Positions 45,231 to 54,386 of a DNA stretch of 64,000 nucleotides are shown piece after piece. Below the pieces are notes generated by a model that saw nothing but the letters and a program-made list of their open reading frames with translations, did not search any database and had not been told where the DNA came from. The stretch spans positions 124,001-188,000 of the forward strand of contig NZ_PTXL01000010.1 in assembly GCF_004343775.1 (NCBI RefSeq), read 5' to 3'. Numbering within the stretch: position 1 is the stretch's first letter; the number at the start of each line of letters is the position of its first letter. Origin of the DNA: Burkholderia sp. SRS-46. Its GTDB lineage: Bacteria > Pseudomonadota > Gammaproteobacteria > Burkholderiales > Burkholderiaceae. A program made the position numbers and the translations under genes.

Positions 45231-45946
45231 AGGTAGCGAGACGCGCGACGCGATGCGAAATTCGCGACGAGCAACAGCATCATCACACCCAACGTTGCGC
45301 CCGACGTCACACCGATCACGCCCGGCTCGGCAAGCGGGTTGCGCAACGCGGTCTGCAACACGAGCCCGCTCGCCGCAAGCTGCGCGCGCGGCATGCGCAG
45401 CTCCCACAATATGAATGCCGCGTCGTGTGCACCGCCGCGATGGGTCAACGCATGCACAACCACCGCCAACGGGAAGTCCGCCGCACCGAACCACACCGCC
45501 AGTACGATCGCCAGCACCAGCGCCGCCACCCCGCCTGCCGCGCACGCCGGCAGATTCGAACCGGCGCTGACGACACTGGTCAACGTCGGATCGGCAAGCG
45601 GATTGCGTGTGATGCCTTTCATCAATGCGCCGGCCACCGCGAGACTTGCGCCAACCAGCAGGGCCCCGACGAACCGGGGCAGCCGCAGCACATGGATGAT
45701 CCGTGCTGCGGGCGTGTCGCCCCCGTTCGCCAGCGCATGGAGTGCGTCGGCCGGACCGAGCACGAGGTTGCCTGTGCACAGGCTCACGCCCCCGACCATA
45801 CCCAGTGCAACGATCAGTGCGAACACGGGCGTTCCGACTCGAGCCCGCGTCGGATACGCCGGACCGAGTAGCGCCGATCGCACGCTCCCCACATCTGGCG
45901 ACCACCGACCGGACGTTCGTGATTCCGTTGCATGCCGTTCGTTCAT
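45110..45946 (-). pseudogene. FecCD-type siderophore ABC permease, collapsed by deletions
   Basis: The start at ATG 45944-45946 overlaps the MATE stop codon (ATGA). The 278-codon frame begins as a FecCD permease (LRLPRFVGALLVGASLAVAG, ALMKGITRNPLADPTLTSVV), but then a second permease start-like block appears (FILWELRMPRAQLAASGLVL, QTALRNPLAEPGVIGVTSGA), as if two permease halves were joined by deletion. The last ~40 codons come from the binding-protein gene. Normal FecCD proteins have ~330 residues and end in membrane helices, which are missing. No ATPase gene is present. The importer is dead, although translation of the fused frame is possible. Confidence 0.75.
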
Positions 45947-47319
45947 GAGTGACTCGCGCCTGCCTGTTTTGCCAGCGAACCCAGGCGGTGCTCGAACTTG
46001 CGCAACAACATCGTCGCGGTGGCGGCGAGCCCGATCGCGAGTCCGATCCAGATGCCGTAGATCCCGTAGCCGAACGTCACGCCCGCCGCCAACGCGACCG
46101 GCAGGCCGATCATCCAGTAACCTACGATCGAAATCCGGAACGCGCTTTTCACGTCTCCGAGGCCGCGCAGAATGCCGACGCCTATGTTCTGACTGCAATC
46201 GAAGATCTGCAGCAGTGCCGCGATCGTCAGCAGGCCCGTCGCGAGCCGCAACACATCGGTGTTCGAGGCCGCGCCGCGATCGAGGAACGGCGTGAGGACA
46301 TAGGTCGGCGCGATGAGGTATGGCAACGCGACGACCAGCATCGCAGCGAAGCCGAGCACGAGCCCCGTATAGCCAAGCCGCCGCGCGCCGCGAAAGTCGT
46401 GTTGCGCACACGCATGGCTGATGCTGATCGACGATGCGTGCGACAGGCCGACCGAGATCATGAACGCGATGTAGATCACCTGGTTGACGATCGTTTGCGC
46501 GGCCAGCGCATCGGTGCCGAGTGTGCCGATTACAAGCGTGAGCACGGTGAAGAACGCGGCTTCCGAGCCAAACGTCGCCGCGATCGGCAGGCCCATTTTC
46601 CAGGTGCGCGCCAGCGCCTGCGCGTCCGTTCGCCACGCGGCAAGCGACAGGTGTTCGGCCAGCTCCGGCCGGCGCTTTGCGATCACGAGAAAGGCGACGA
46701 ACGACAGCAGATAGACGCTGCTCGTCGCATACGCCACGCCGGTCAGGCCGAGTTCGGGGAAGCCGAAGCGACCGAACATCAGCGCGTAGTCGAGCGCCGC
46801 GTTGACGACGATCGACACGGCCGTGATCGCGAGCAGCGGGCCAGGCTTGCGCAACCCGACCGTGTACTGCCTGAGCGACTGGAACCACAGGCACGGCAGC
46901 ATGCCGGGCGCGGCAGCCGCAAGATAGAACGCGGCCTGCCGCGCCACGGCCGGGTCCTGGCCGAGCCACACGAGCGGCTTCTCGACGCACAGCATCAGCA
47001 GCGCGAACGCCAGCGCCGCCAGCGTCGACAACGCAAAACCCGCCCGCACGAGCCGCCTGATCTGCGGATGATCGTTCTGACCGTTCGCGAATGCGACGAG
47101 GTTGCCGGTGCCCGTCACGAGCCCGGTTCCCATCGTCCGCAACTGGTTGAAGATCGTCAGCGCGAGACCGCCGGCGGCGATCTCGCGCGGGCCGAGCATC
47201 CCCATCATCACGATATCGGTGGTGGTCAGCGCGACCTGCGCGAGCTGCGTGAGAATCAGCGGCCCGGCCAGCGCGCCGACGTGCGTGGCGTCGAACCAGA
47301 ACTGTCGATGGAGCTTCAT
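45943..47319 (-). CDS. MATE family efflux transporter
   Basis: The start at ATG 47317-47319 (MKLHRQFWFDATHVGALAGP) overlaps the SbnA-like stop as ATGA. The 458-residue protein has twelve membrane segments and the MATE signatures AGPLILTQLAQVALTTTDIV at the N-terminus and VGLSHASSISISHACAQHDF in the second half. MATE proteins export small molecules in exchange for Na+ or H+. Its place inside a biosynthetic operon, translationally coupled on both sides, suggests it secretes the operon's product. Staphyloferrin B loci use an MFS exporter (SbnD) instead. Confidence 0.88.
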   Translation of the reverse strand: MKLHRQFWFDATHVGALAGPLILTQLAQVALTTTDIVMMGMLGPREIAAGGLALTIFNQLRTMGTGLVTGTGNLVAFANGQNDHPQIRRLVRAGFALSTLAALAFALLMLCVEKPLVWLGQDPAVARQAAFYLAAAAPGMLPCLWFQSLRQYTVGLRKPGPLLAITAVSIVVNAALDYALMFGRFGFPELGLTGVAYATSSVYLLSFVAFLVIAKRRPELAEHLSLAAWRTDAQALARTWKMGLPIAATFGSEAAFFTVLTLVIGTLGTDALAAQTIVNQVIYIAFMISVGLSHASSISISHACAQHDFRGARRLGYTGLVLGFAAMLVVALPYLIAPTYVLTPFLDRGAASNTDVLRLATGLLTIAALLQIFDCSQNIGVGILRGLGDVKSAFRISIVGYWMIGLPVALAAGVTFGYGIYGIWIGLAIGLAATATMLLRKFEHRLGSLAKQAGASHS

Positions 47320-48353
47320 GCGGCGTTGGCAAAGATGGGATCGAGTTCGCGGGCGACGGTGTCGTCGAGCAGATCGCGCTCGCGCATCCAGTCGTCGTTG
47401 AATACGGTGTCGAGATATTTTTCGCCGCCGTCGCACACCAGCACGACCAGCGTCGAATCGGGCGGCAGCGCGTCGAACATCTTCAGCGCATGCCAGATCA
47501 CCCCACCCGCCGATCCGCCGACGAGCAGCGATTTCTTCCGCGCGAGGTAGCGAGCGGTATTGAACGCGGCCGCGTCCGTCACCTTGACGCCTTCGTCGAG
47601 CAGCGCGTAATCGACCAGCGCGCCGATCTCCGCGCCGGGCGGCGTACCGGTACCCGACTGATAATAATCACCGCCTTCGCCGCCGAACGCGATCGAGCCC
47701 ACCGGTTCGACACCCACGACGCGCGGCACGGGGCCGGTTGCGCGCAGCTCGCGCGCGGTGCCGAACAGCGAGCCGCCGGTGCCGACCGAGCCGACCAGGT
47801 AGTCGATCCGCTCGCCGAGCGTGTCGCGCAGTTCGCCGGCAAGCCCGCGATAGCCGTTGCCGTTCGCCGGATTGTTGTGCTGCTCGGTCCAGATGCTGTC
47901 CGGATCGTCGGCGGCCATCCGCTCGGCAAGCGCCTCACGGTCGGCCGTCGCGAGCGCGTCGCCCTCGCTCACATAGACGAGCTCCGCGCCGAACGCCTGC
48001 ATCGCGCGCAGCTTGTCTTTCGACGCATGGCAGTCGACCACGGCCGTGAAGCGATAGCCGCGCTCGGCGGACAGCAACGCGAGCCCCATGCCGGTATTGC
48101 CGGATGTCGATTCGATCACCCGTCCGGCCGGTCGCAGGCTGCCGTCCTGCTCGGCTTCGTCGAGCATCTGCCGCGCCATCCGGATCTTGGCGCTGCCGGT
48201 CGGGTTCGTCGATTCGAGCTTGAGCAGGATGCGTGCGCCGTTGGCGCCGCGAATCAGCTCGAACAAAGGCGTACGGCCAATCAGGTCCGATACTTTCGAG
48301 ACGATCGCCGGCACGGTGATCGTCGGTTGTTCACCCAGGAAACGCATATTCAT
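47316..48353 (-). CDS. sbnA: SbnA-like N-(2-amino-2-carboxyethyl)-L-glutamate synthase
   Basis: A 345-residue PLP enzyme of the cysteine synthase fold. The PLP lysine is K57 in ESTNPTGSAKIRMARQML; the phosphate or carboxylate loop is STSGNTGMGLALL, and the glycine loop is GSVGTGGSLFGTARELR. SbnA joins O-phospho-L-serine and L-glutamate to N-(2-amino-2-carboxyethyl)-L-glutamate (ACEGA), the first step to L-2,3-diaminopropionate. I prefer this over plain cysteine synthase because SbnB- and SbnH-like genes are in the same operon. ATG 48353 lies two bases after the decarboxylase stop; a second ATG (48347) is possible. Confidence 0.85.
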   Translation of the reverse strand: MNMRFLGEQPTITVPAIVSKVSDLIGRTPLFELIRGANGARILLKLESTNPTGSAKIRMARQMLDEAEQDGSLRPAGRVIESTSGNTGMGLALLSAERGYRFTAVVDCHASKDKLRAMQAFGAELVYVSEGDALATADREALAERMAADDPDSIWTEQHNNPANGNGYRGLAGELRDTLGERIDYLVGSVGTGGSLFGTARELRATGPVPRVVGVEPVGSIAFGGEGGDYYQSGTGTPPGAEIGALVDYALLDEGVKVTDAAAFNTARYLARKKSLLVGGSAGGVIWHALKMFDALPPDSTLVVLVCDGGEKYLDTVFNDDWMRERDLLDDTVARELDPIFANAA

Positions 48354-48355
48354 CG

Positions 48356-49738
48356 TCAGGCTCCGGAAAACGGGGAAAGGCGGTCGACGCGCCAACGCGG
48401 CCGCGCGCCATCGAGGGTCATCACAAGCTTCGGGGGCAACGGCAATTCATGGAACGGCGACTCGTTCGAATCCATCTGGTAGCCGGCCGTGTTCGGATAC
48501 AGCAGCAGGTCGCCGGGCTCGGGGCGTTGCGCGAACGCGACCTTGCGCCAGGTGATCATGTCCGAGTCGAGGCAGCTCGCGCCGCCGACGCACGCGCGGT
48601 ACGGCCTCGCCGTGCGCGGTGGCTGCCCGGGCTCGCGTGCGGCCGTCAGCAACTCGGGATCGGGCAGGAATTCGCTGGCGAACCATTGTTCGGAGACGCT
48701 GAAGCTCGTGCCGTTCACGGTCGCGATGCCGTAGTCGCGGCGATCTTTCACGCCCTGCACGGTGAACACGGTGAATCCGGCCTGATCGAGCAGCGCACGC
48801 CCCGGTTCCAGCATCAGTTGTAGGCCGTGCTCGCGCAACAGGTCGGCCAGCGGTTTCGACTCGCCTTCCGGAATGCCCGTCACGATGGCGTCGAGCATCT
48901 GCGCGCCGCTGCACGCCGAGTGATACGGATAGAAACCGTCAAACACCTTATTCGCGTGGTAATCGTCCGGACCGTGGGCCGCCTGGAATGCACGCCAGTC
49001 GTCCGACGTTGCGTACGACATCGCGAAGCCGCCGCCGATGTTGATCGTGTGAGGCGAGAGATCGAGCGCACGCGCAGCCACGCATGCGCGCACCGCGATC
49101 CCTGCCTGGTTGCAGCGCGCCGCGGCACTGTATCCGGACAAATGGAACGAAAAACCCTCCAGCACCACGGACGATCGATCCGATGCACAGATTGAAAGCG
49201 CCGAGTCGATCGCCGCGGCACTCAAACCAAACCGGCTTCCGGCCTGTTGATCTGGCTCGATACGCAGCAGAATGCGCGCGATGCATTCACATTGCTGCGC
49301 AATCACGACGAGACGGCCGAGTTCGTCCAGACCATCGACGGCGATCAGTGCACCATGAACTACGGCGAGCCGAAGCAGCTCGTCCGACTTCGCCGGGCCG
49401 GAAACGCCGACGTCGTCGCCGCACACGCCTGCAGCCAACGCGTCGGTGAATTCGCCCACGCTTGCGACATCGATGCCAATCTCGCAGTCGGCAGCGGCAC
49501 GCACGAAGCAACGCGCCTTGTTCGCCTTCTTTGCGTAGTAAACCCGGCCTGCAACCTGACGCTCGGCGAGCACGCGCTGAAACGCTTCGACATTACGTGT
49601 GAATCGCTCTGGAAACAGCAGATGAATGGGCGCGTCGAAGCCGGCCGCAAGTTCGTGGATCATCGCTTCATGTTCGTCCACGAAATCACGCAGCGCGGGA
49701 TCCCACAGCGCCGGCAGGCGCGGAACGTCGTTCACCAT
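48356..49738 (-). CDS. PLP-dependent fold-III decarboxylase (SbnH-like)
   Basis: The 460-residue protein is an alanine-racemase-fold decarboxylase of the DapDC/SbnH group. The PLP lysine lies in GRVYYAKKANKARCFVRAA (K71 precedes Ala-Asn), the glycine-rich phosphate-binding segment is HTINIGGGFAM, EPGRALLDQAG follows, and the active-site cysteine block is CVGGASCLDSDM. In staphyloferrin B synthesis SbnH removes CO2 from citryl-diaminopropionate. No citryl-Dap synthetase is encoded here, so the substrate may be another Dap adduct or an amino acid. It starts at ATG 49736-49738, overlapping the SbnB stop by seven bases. Confidence 0.82.
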   Translation of the reverse strand: MVNDVPRLPALWDPALRDFVDEHEAMIHELAAGFDAPIHLLFPERFTRNVEAFQRVLAERQVAGRVYYAKKANKARCFVRAAADCEIGIDVASVGEFTDALAAGVCGDDVGVSGPAKSDELLRLAVVHGALIAVDGLDELGRLVVIAQQCECIARILLRIEPDQQAGSRFGLSAAAIDSALSICASDRSSVVLEGFSFHLSGYSAAARCNQAGIAVRACVAARALDLSPHTINIGGGFAMSYATSDDWRAFQAAHGPDDYHANKVFDGFYPYHSACSGAQMLDAIVTGIPEGESKPLADLLREHGLQLMLEPGRALLDQAGFTVFTVQGVKDRRDYGIATVNGTSFSVSEQWFASEFLPDPELLTAAREPGQPPRTARPYRACVGGASCLDSDMITWRKVAFAQRPEPGDLLLYPNTAGYQMDSNESPFHELPLPPKLVMTLDGARPRWRVDRLSPFSGA

Positions 49739-50778
49739 AGCTCGACCTCCGTGCCCAGCCCCTTCGCGCGCGCGGCATCGGCCAGGACACGCCCGAGCGC
49801 GATGTCGGTCACGATCATCCCGCTGTTGAACGCGTACACGATCTCGTCGGCGTGACGGCGCGCCGGCTTGCGGCCCAGCAGGATGTCAGGCAACTCCGCA
49901 TCGACCGGGGGAAGCTTGCCCGCCTCGTCGACCAGATCGACGCCGGTCACCTGCATCTGCGCTTCGCTCGTCGCGATCCGGTAGTCGGCTCGATGGAGTG
50001 CGTCGGCATGAATGCCATAGCCGACCAGCAACGCCAGCGCGCCGGGTTTCAACGCCGCGTGACGCACGACCTCCGGCGCGCCGGCGCCTGCCACGCCGAG
50101 CACGATGTCCGCCTGCCGCGCAGATGCCTCGAGGTTCGTCGACACATCGATCTCGCGATCCGGATGAAAGCGCTTCAGCGTTTTGCGCACCGCATCGATG
50201 CCTTCGTCGTAGTGGCCGTGCACGATTACGCGTTCGATATTCGGCAGCGCGGTCAACAGGAATGGCGCAGCCATCCGGCCCTGCGTGCCGGTTCCGACCA
50301 CCAGTGCCGTGCGAGCTTGCGGCGCGGCAGCCCGCGCGATCAGCGCCGAGACGGCCGGCGTACGCAGCGAACCGACGAGGCTGCCATCCATCATGGCGAC
50401 CGGCATGCCCGTCTCGTCGTCGAACAGCAGCAGCGTCGTGTAGTACTTCTGCAGCTCGCGGCTATGTTCAGGGTCGTGCTTGTACGAGGTCTTGAAGCCG
50501 ACCGTCCTGCGTCCGCCGTCGCGGCCAAGCATCGAGTAGGCGACCGAATGCTGGTCCGCAGGCTGGCTCATCAGCTTGCGCGGATTGTCGGATTCGCCGG
50601 TGCCCAGACCGAAATATGCGCGCTCGACCGCGTCGAGCACCATCGCCGGCGCGTAATCGAGTTCGTCGATCACCCGCTTGCCGAGCACAAGCAGCCGAGA
50701 CGGTTGCGTCGCGAGCCGCGGACGCACGTCGATACTGGTTTCGGCCGTCGCGGCCGCATCGATTGTCGTCGTATTCAT
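49732..50778 (-). CDS. sbnB: SbnB-like ACEGA dehydrogenase (ornithine cyclodeaminase family)
   Basis: The start at ATG 50776-50778 (MNTTTIDAAATAETSID) lies seven bases after the dioxygenase stop; a longer frame reaches into that gene and is unlikely. The 348-residue protein belongs to the ornithine cyclodeaminase/mu-crystallin family, with its substrate region (GFKTSYKHDPEHSRELQKYY, then MPVAMMDGSLVGSLRTPAVS) and the Rossmann motif ALVVGTGTQGRMAAPFLL. SbnB oxidises ACEGA with NAD+ to L-2,3-diaminopropionate plus 2-oxoglutarate. The adjacency with SbnA makes this role far more likely than lysine or ornithine cyclodeamination. Confidence 0.85.
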   Translation of the reverse strand: MNTTTIDAAATAETSIDVRPRLATQPSRLLVLGKRVIDELDYAPAMVLDAVERAYFGLGTGESDNPRKLMSQPADQHSVAYSMLGRDGGRRTVGFKTSYKHDPEHSRELQKYYTTLLLFDDETGMPVAMMDGSLVGSLRTPAVSALIARAAAPQARTALVVGTGTQGRMAAPFLLTALPNIERVIVHGHYDEGIDAVRKTLKRFHPDREIDVSTNLEASARQADIVLGVAGAGAPEVVRHAALKPGALALLVGYGIHADALHRADYRIATSEAQMQVTGVDLVDEAGKLPPVDAELPDILLGRKPARRHADEIVYAFNSGMIVTDIALGRVLADAARAKGLGTEVELW

Positions 50779-50785
50779 CTGCGCC

Positions 50786-51856
50786 TCACAGGATTTCTCG
50801 CGTCGCCGGCGCTTGCCGGAACGGCAGCGTCTCGCGAAGGTTGACGTGAACGTTGACCCGCCGCAGCCAGCGCTGACGTGGCCCATAGTTCGGCTGATAG
50901 ACAGTGCGCCCATGCACCGCCCGCTTGTTGTCGACCCAGACCATGTCGCCCGGTTGCATCACGATGCTGGTCTGGTGCGCATAGCACGCGTCGATCAACC
51001 AGCGCAGCGCGCCCTCCGCCTCGTCATCGCCCGGCAACGCCGCCATGAACGCCTCGTCCACGCGCACCCACGGCTTCGCGCGCAGCCCGGAAAGCGCGGG
51101 CGCAGGCTCCGGGCATTCATGCATGCGGCGAATCCGCTCGAATACATGGTCGTCGAGCCGCCACTGGTCGCTGACGTTCTGTTCGGGCAGGTGCGACTTG
51201 TCGGGCCGAATCGTGAAGCGCGGCGCGCTCAGTACGCGCCACATGTCGTCCGGGATCTCGATCTCGTCGATCCCGCAGAAGATCGTTTCCGCACACTCGT
51301 CGTTGCGGTAACAGAGAATCGACAGGAAGTCGGCGCGATGCTCGTGAAACGCCTCCTCGTTATGCCAGACGAGCGTCACGCTGCTGCCGCCGCCAAGCTG
51401 CTCCGCGTGATCCTTTCTGATCGGCACGATGTGACGCAGGAAGCGGCCGTTCTCCTGCGTGCGCCAACCGAACATGTCCCCGAGCAGTGACGTCATCAGG
51501 CATTGCATGGCCTCTTCGAGCAACGACGGTGGATTCTGCCAAGCGGCATCCCAGTGCGATGGCGATGCGCCGATACGCGTGTCGTCGACCGGCATGCCGC
51601 GCAGCAACAGCACGCTGCATGGCAGTTCGAGGTGCCGGTAGCGGTGCGCGAGCGCACGCAGCGAGCGAGGCAGCTCCTGGGCGGCAAGCATGCAGTCATG
51701 TGCGAACGGCGCGCTTTCGACACTTTCGTGACAGGCAATCAGTTCACGTGCGACGTCGGTGAGGCCGGCGATTTCATCGTCCCGCAATTCGTAGATCGCC
51801 AGCGACTTCGAGACCGGCCGCAGGCCAGACGGATCGATACCTTCAACTAGATTCAT
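50786..51856 (-). CDS. Fe(II)/2-oxoglutarate dioxygenase, VioC/clavaminate synthase-like
   Basis: A 356-residue enzyme of the TauD/clavaminate synthase superfamily. The iron facial triad is visible: H165 and E167 in LVWHNEEAFHEHRADF, and H315 in WVDNKRAVHGRTVYQPNYGP; Arg328 or Arg330 in PRQRWLRRVNVH should bind 2-oxoglutarate. Length and ligand spacing are almost those of VioC, the arginine beta-hydroxylase of viomycin synthesis, whose pathway also uses SbnA/SbnB-type enzymes. It probably hydroxylates a free amino acid or Dap conjugate; specificity cannot be read from the sequence. It is the first biosynthetic gene after the TonB receptor (145-base gap). Confidence 0.82.
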   Translation of the reverse strand: MNLVEGIDPSGLRPVSKSLAIYELRDDEIAGLTDVARELIACHESVESAPFAHDCMLAAQELPRSLRALAHRYRHLELPCSVLLLRGMPVDDTRIGASPSHWDAAWQNPPSLLEEAMQCLMTSLLGDMFGWRTQENGRFLRHIVPIRKDHAEQLGGGSSVTLVWHNEEAFHEHRADFLSILCYRNDECAETIFCGIDEIEIPDDMWRVLSAPRFTIRPDKSHLPEQNVSDQWRLDDHVFERIRRMHECPEPAPALSGLRAKPWVRVDEAFMAALPGDDEAEGALRWLIDACYAHQTSIVMQPGDMVWVDNKRAVHGRTVYQPNYGPRQRWLRRVNVHVNLRETLPFRQAPATREIL

Positions 51857-52001
51857 GCGTTTCCCTCGTGTGAAAACGGGCAGCGCTACGCCGACGGCGT
51901 CGCGGATACCCTGTGCGGATACCTGTTTTCGTGGGGAGACGGCTGGCGCGCTCTATGGCGCGTCCTTTGACCGTCGTCTCTCGATTTGCCGATGCGGCGC
52001 G

Positions 52002-54188
52002 TTACATGTCGACCTGCGCGGACAGGAAGAACGTGCGTGGCTGGCCTGGCCACACGGCGCTGTAGTTCGTGGCAGCCCAGTAGCGCTTGTCGGTCAGGTT
52101 CTGGACGCCGGCGCGGAAAATCGTCGTGTGTCCCCCAATGTTCATCTGATAGCGCGCGCCCGCATCGAAACGCACGTAACCGGGCAGCGACACGCTGTTC
52201 GCCGCATTGAGCGGCCGGCTGCCGACGTAGTAGACGCCCGCGTCGACGTTAAGCCCTCGCACGGCGGCGATCCGATAGTCGAGGAATGCGCTTGCCTGGA
52301 ATTTGGGCACGTTCGCGGCCCGCTTGCCATTCGTCGCCGGGTCGCCCGTGTCGTCCTGCTCGGTATGCAGGTACGCTGCGCCCGCGACGATCGACAGGTC
52401 GCGCGTCAGGCGGCCATTCGCGGTCAGTTCGACGCCGGTATGGCGCTGCTTGCCTGCTTGCACGAAGTAGTTCGCCGCGTTCACGTACTGCAGCGTCTTC
52501 TCAATCCGGAATACCGCTGCGTTGACGGTGAGATCGCTGCCGACGTCGGCCTTCACGCCAGCTTCGTATTGCTTGCTCTTCACCGGCGCGAGATTCTGGC
52601 CCGCATTGAGCGTGTTGTACGGGGCGACGCCCCCTTGCTCGAAGCCCTCCGAATAGCTGACGTAGGTCGACAGCGACGGCAGCGGCTTGAAGATCAGGCC
52701 GGCGGACGGCACGTTCACGCTGGTTTCGTAGTGCGTGTCGGGGCCGGACGGCGTATACGAATCGTCGCGGTAACGCACGTGACGAAGGCCGAGCATGACG
52801 CTCCAGTGCGAACCGATATCGATCAGGTCACTGATGAACACGCTCGGCTGGAAGTTCTTCGTGGCTGTCTTGCCGGGGAATGCGGCGGTCTGCGGCGGAG
52901 AATAGACGGGATTGAAGATGTTGCCCACGGTGACCGGTATCACGCCGAAGCCACCCTGCTGTGAATCGTAGTTGCGTGTCGAAAAGCCCGTCACGAGTTG
53001 ATGGGCGAGCGGCCCGGTGTTGAATTTCCCGGATACGAAGGTGTTGGTCGACAGCACGCGGAAACTCTGACCCGGCGACAGGAAGATGTCGCCGCTCAGT
53101 ATGTTGCCGTTCGCGGCGACCGAGTAGATGTCTGGAAACGCTGCATCGCGGTTGTTGTAGGACTGCGCGACCTGAGTCGTGAAGGTCCAGTTCTCGGTCA
53201 GCTTGAAGTCGAACTGGCCGCCGATGTTGAACGTGTTGGTGCGGTATTGCAGCCACGGCTGCCCGAGCAGCGTCCGCGGATCGATCTGCGGCGGCAGCGA
53301 GCCGTCCGGCTGCGTGCCGATCACGGGCTGCGATGCCAGCCGCTTGTTCTGGTAGTCGAAGTTCACGCGCAGCAGCGCACGCGGCGAAATCGCCCAATCG
53401 AGCGCGCCGCTCACGAACGTGCGACGCAGGTCGCCTGAGTGTCCGAAATTGCCGACCTTCTCGCCGGCCACGTTGAAGCGATAGCCGAACTTTCCGTCGC
53501 CGATCGGGCCGCCGGTGTCGACTGCACCGTAGTAGCCGTCGTAGCTGCGCACTTCGCCGGTGACGGTCGTGAAGCGATCGCGAGTCGGGCGCTTGAGCAC
53601 GTAGTTGACCGTGCCGCCCGGCGAGTTCACGCCGTACAGGAACCCCGACGGCCCCTTCAGCACATCGATGCGCTCGACGTTCTCGAGCGGAAGATCGTAG
53701 TAGGGTGCGACGGGCATGCCGTCACGTCGCATCGTATTGGTCCAGTCGACCGGAAAGCCTCGGATGCTGATGTTGTCCATCGCGCCGCCGACCGCGGTGT
53801 TCTGCACCGAAGGATCGTTTTTCAGCACGTCCATGAGCGTGCGTGCACGCTGTGCTTCGATCAGCTCGCTCGAGTAGGACGCGACCGACATCGGCAAATC
53901 CTTCGGGTTCTTCGCGCCAAGCGCACCGACGTTGACGTCGGGTACCGCATACAGCGACGGGCGGCTACTTTGCACGGAAATCGCATCGAGCGCCACGGCC
54001 TCGACGGTTTTCATATCCCGCGGATCGGTACCCGTCGCAGTCTTACTCGCGACTTCCTCCGCGCAGACTTGCCACGATGCGAACGCCAGCGAGCACGCAA
54101 GAATCGCGCCCTGCTGACGTCGCGCCGTGACTGTCCGATCGACACGCACACCCTTCCTTGAAACCATCGCATTACTGATCATCTGCAT
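52002..54188 (-). CDS. TonB-dependent ferric siderophore receptor
   Basis: I start at ATG 54188, preceded by GGAAG; the track upstream has no site. The ~728-residue precursor has an unusually long leader (hydrophobic core AILACSLAFASWQVCAEE), then a TonB-box-like region (VALDAISVQSS), a plug (RTLMDVLKNDPSVQNTAVGG, NISIRGFPVDWTNT, VERIDVLKGPSGFLYG, SPGGTVNYVLKRP) and a 22-strand barrel ending in ...QPRTFFLSAQVDM. It belongs with FhuA/FpvA-like receptors. It has no STN signalling domain (~80 residues) ahead of the plug, although FecI and FecR homologues are encoded next to it. It should import the iron complex of the operon's product or a foreign siderophore. Confidence 0.88.
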   Translation of the reverse strand: MQMISNAMVSRKGVRVDRTVTARRQQGAILACSLAFASWQVCAEEVASKTATGTDPRDMKTVEAVALDAISVQSSRPSLYAVPDVNVGALGAKNPKDLPMSVASYSSELIEAQRARTLMDVLKNDPSVQNTAVGGAMDNISIRGFPVDWTNTMRRDGMPVAPYYDLPLENVERIDVLKGPSGFLYGVNSPGGTVNYVLKRPTRDRFTTVTGEVRSYDGYYGAVDTGGPIGDGKFGYRFNVAGEKVGNFGHSGDLRRTFVSGALDWAISPRALLRVNFDYQNKRLASQPVIGTQPDGSLPPQIDPRTLLGQPWLQYRTNTFNIGGQFDFKLTENWTFTTQVAQSYNNRDAAFPDIYSVAANGNILSGDIFLSPGQSFRVLSTNTFVSGKFNTGPLAHQLVTGFSTRNYDSQQGGFGVIPVTVGNIFNPVYSPPQTAAFPGKTATKNFQPSVFISDLIDIGSHWSVMLGLRHVRYRDDSYTPSGPDTHYETSVNVPSAGLIFKPLPSLSTYVSYSEGFEQGGVAPYNTLNAGQNLAPVKSKQYEAGVKADVGSDLTVNAAVFRIEKTLQYVNAANYFVQAGKQRHTGVELTANGRLTRDLSIVAGAAYLHTEQDDTGDPATNGKRAANVPKFQASAFLDYRIAAVRGLNVDAGVYYVGSRPLNAANSVSLPGYVRFDAGARYQMNIGGHTTIFRAGVQNLTDKRYWAATNYSAVWPGQPRTFFLSAQVDM

Positions 54189-54386
54189 TTTTCTACTTCC
54201 GCTTTTCCTTGCTGTGAAATCGGTCATTTCCCGCCAGGAGACGTCGGGTCGATCGAATCCTGCGTATTGCGCATCGGTAGAGTTTAGAGATCGGCCGACA
54301 TCGACAGCCAGAAAATGAGTGGCATGCCGGATTCGGTTGATCTGCATTCAGTGCCGATCGATCTCCGAATGGTCCTCTTTCATCTG

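Noticed and set aside
45949..47550. 533-codon plus-strand frame over the MATE gene
   Set aside because: Antisense shadow; the minus-strand MATE protein has clear membrane topology and motifs.
47316..48353. Ordinary cysteine synthase (CysK/CysM)
   Set aside because: The fold fits, but cotranscription with SbnB- and SbnH-like genes and an SbnI-like gene makes ACEGA synthesis much more likely.
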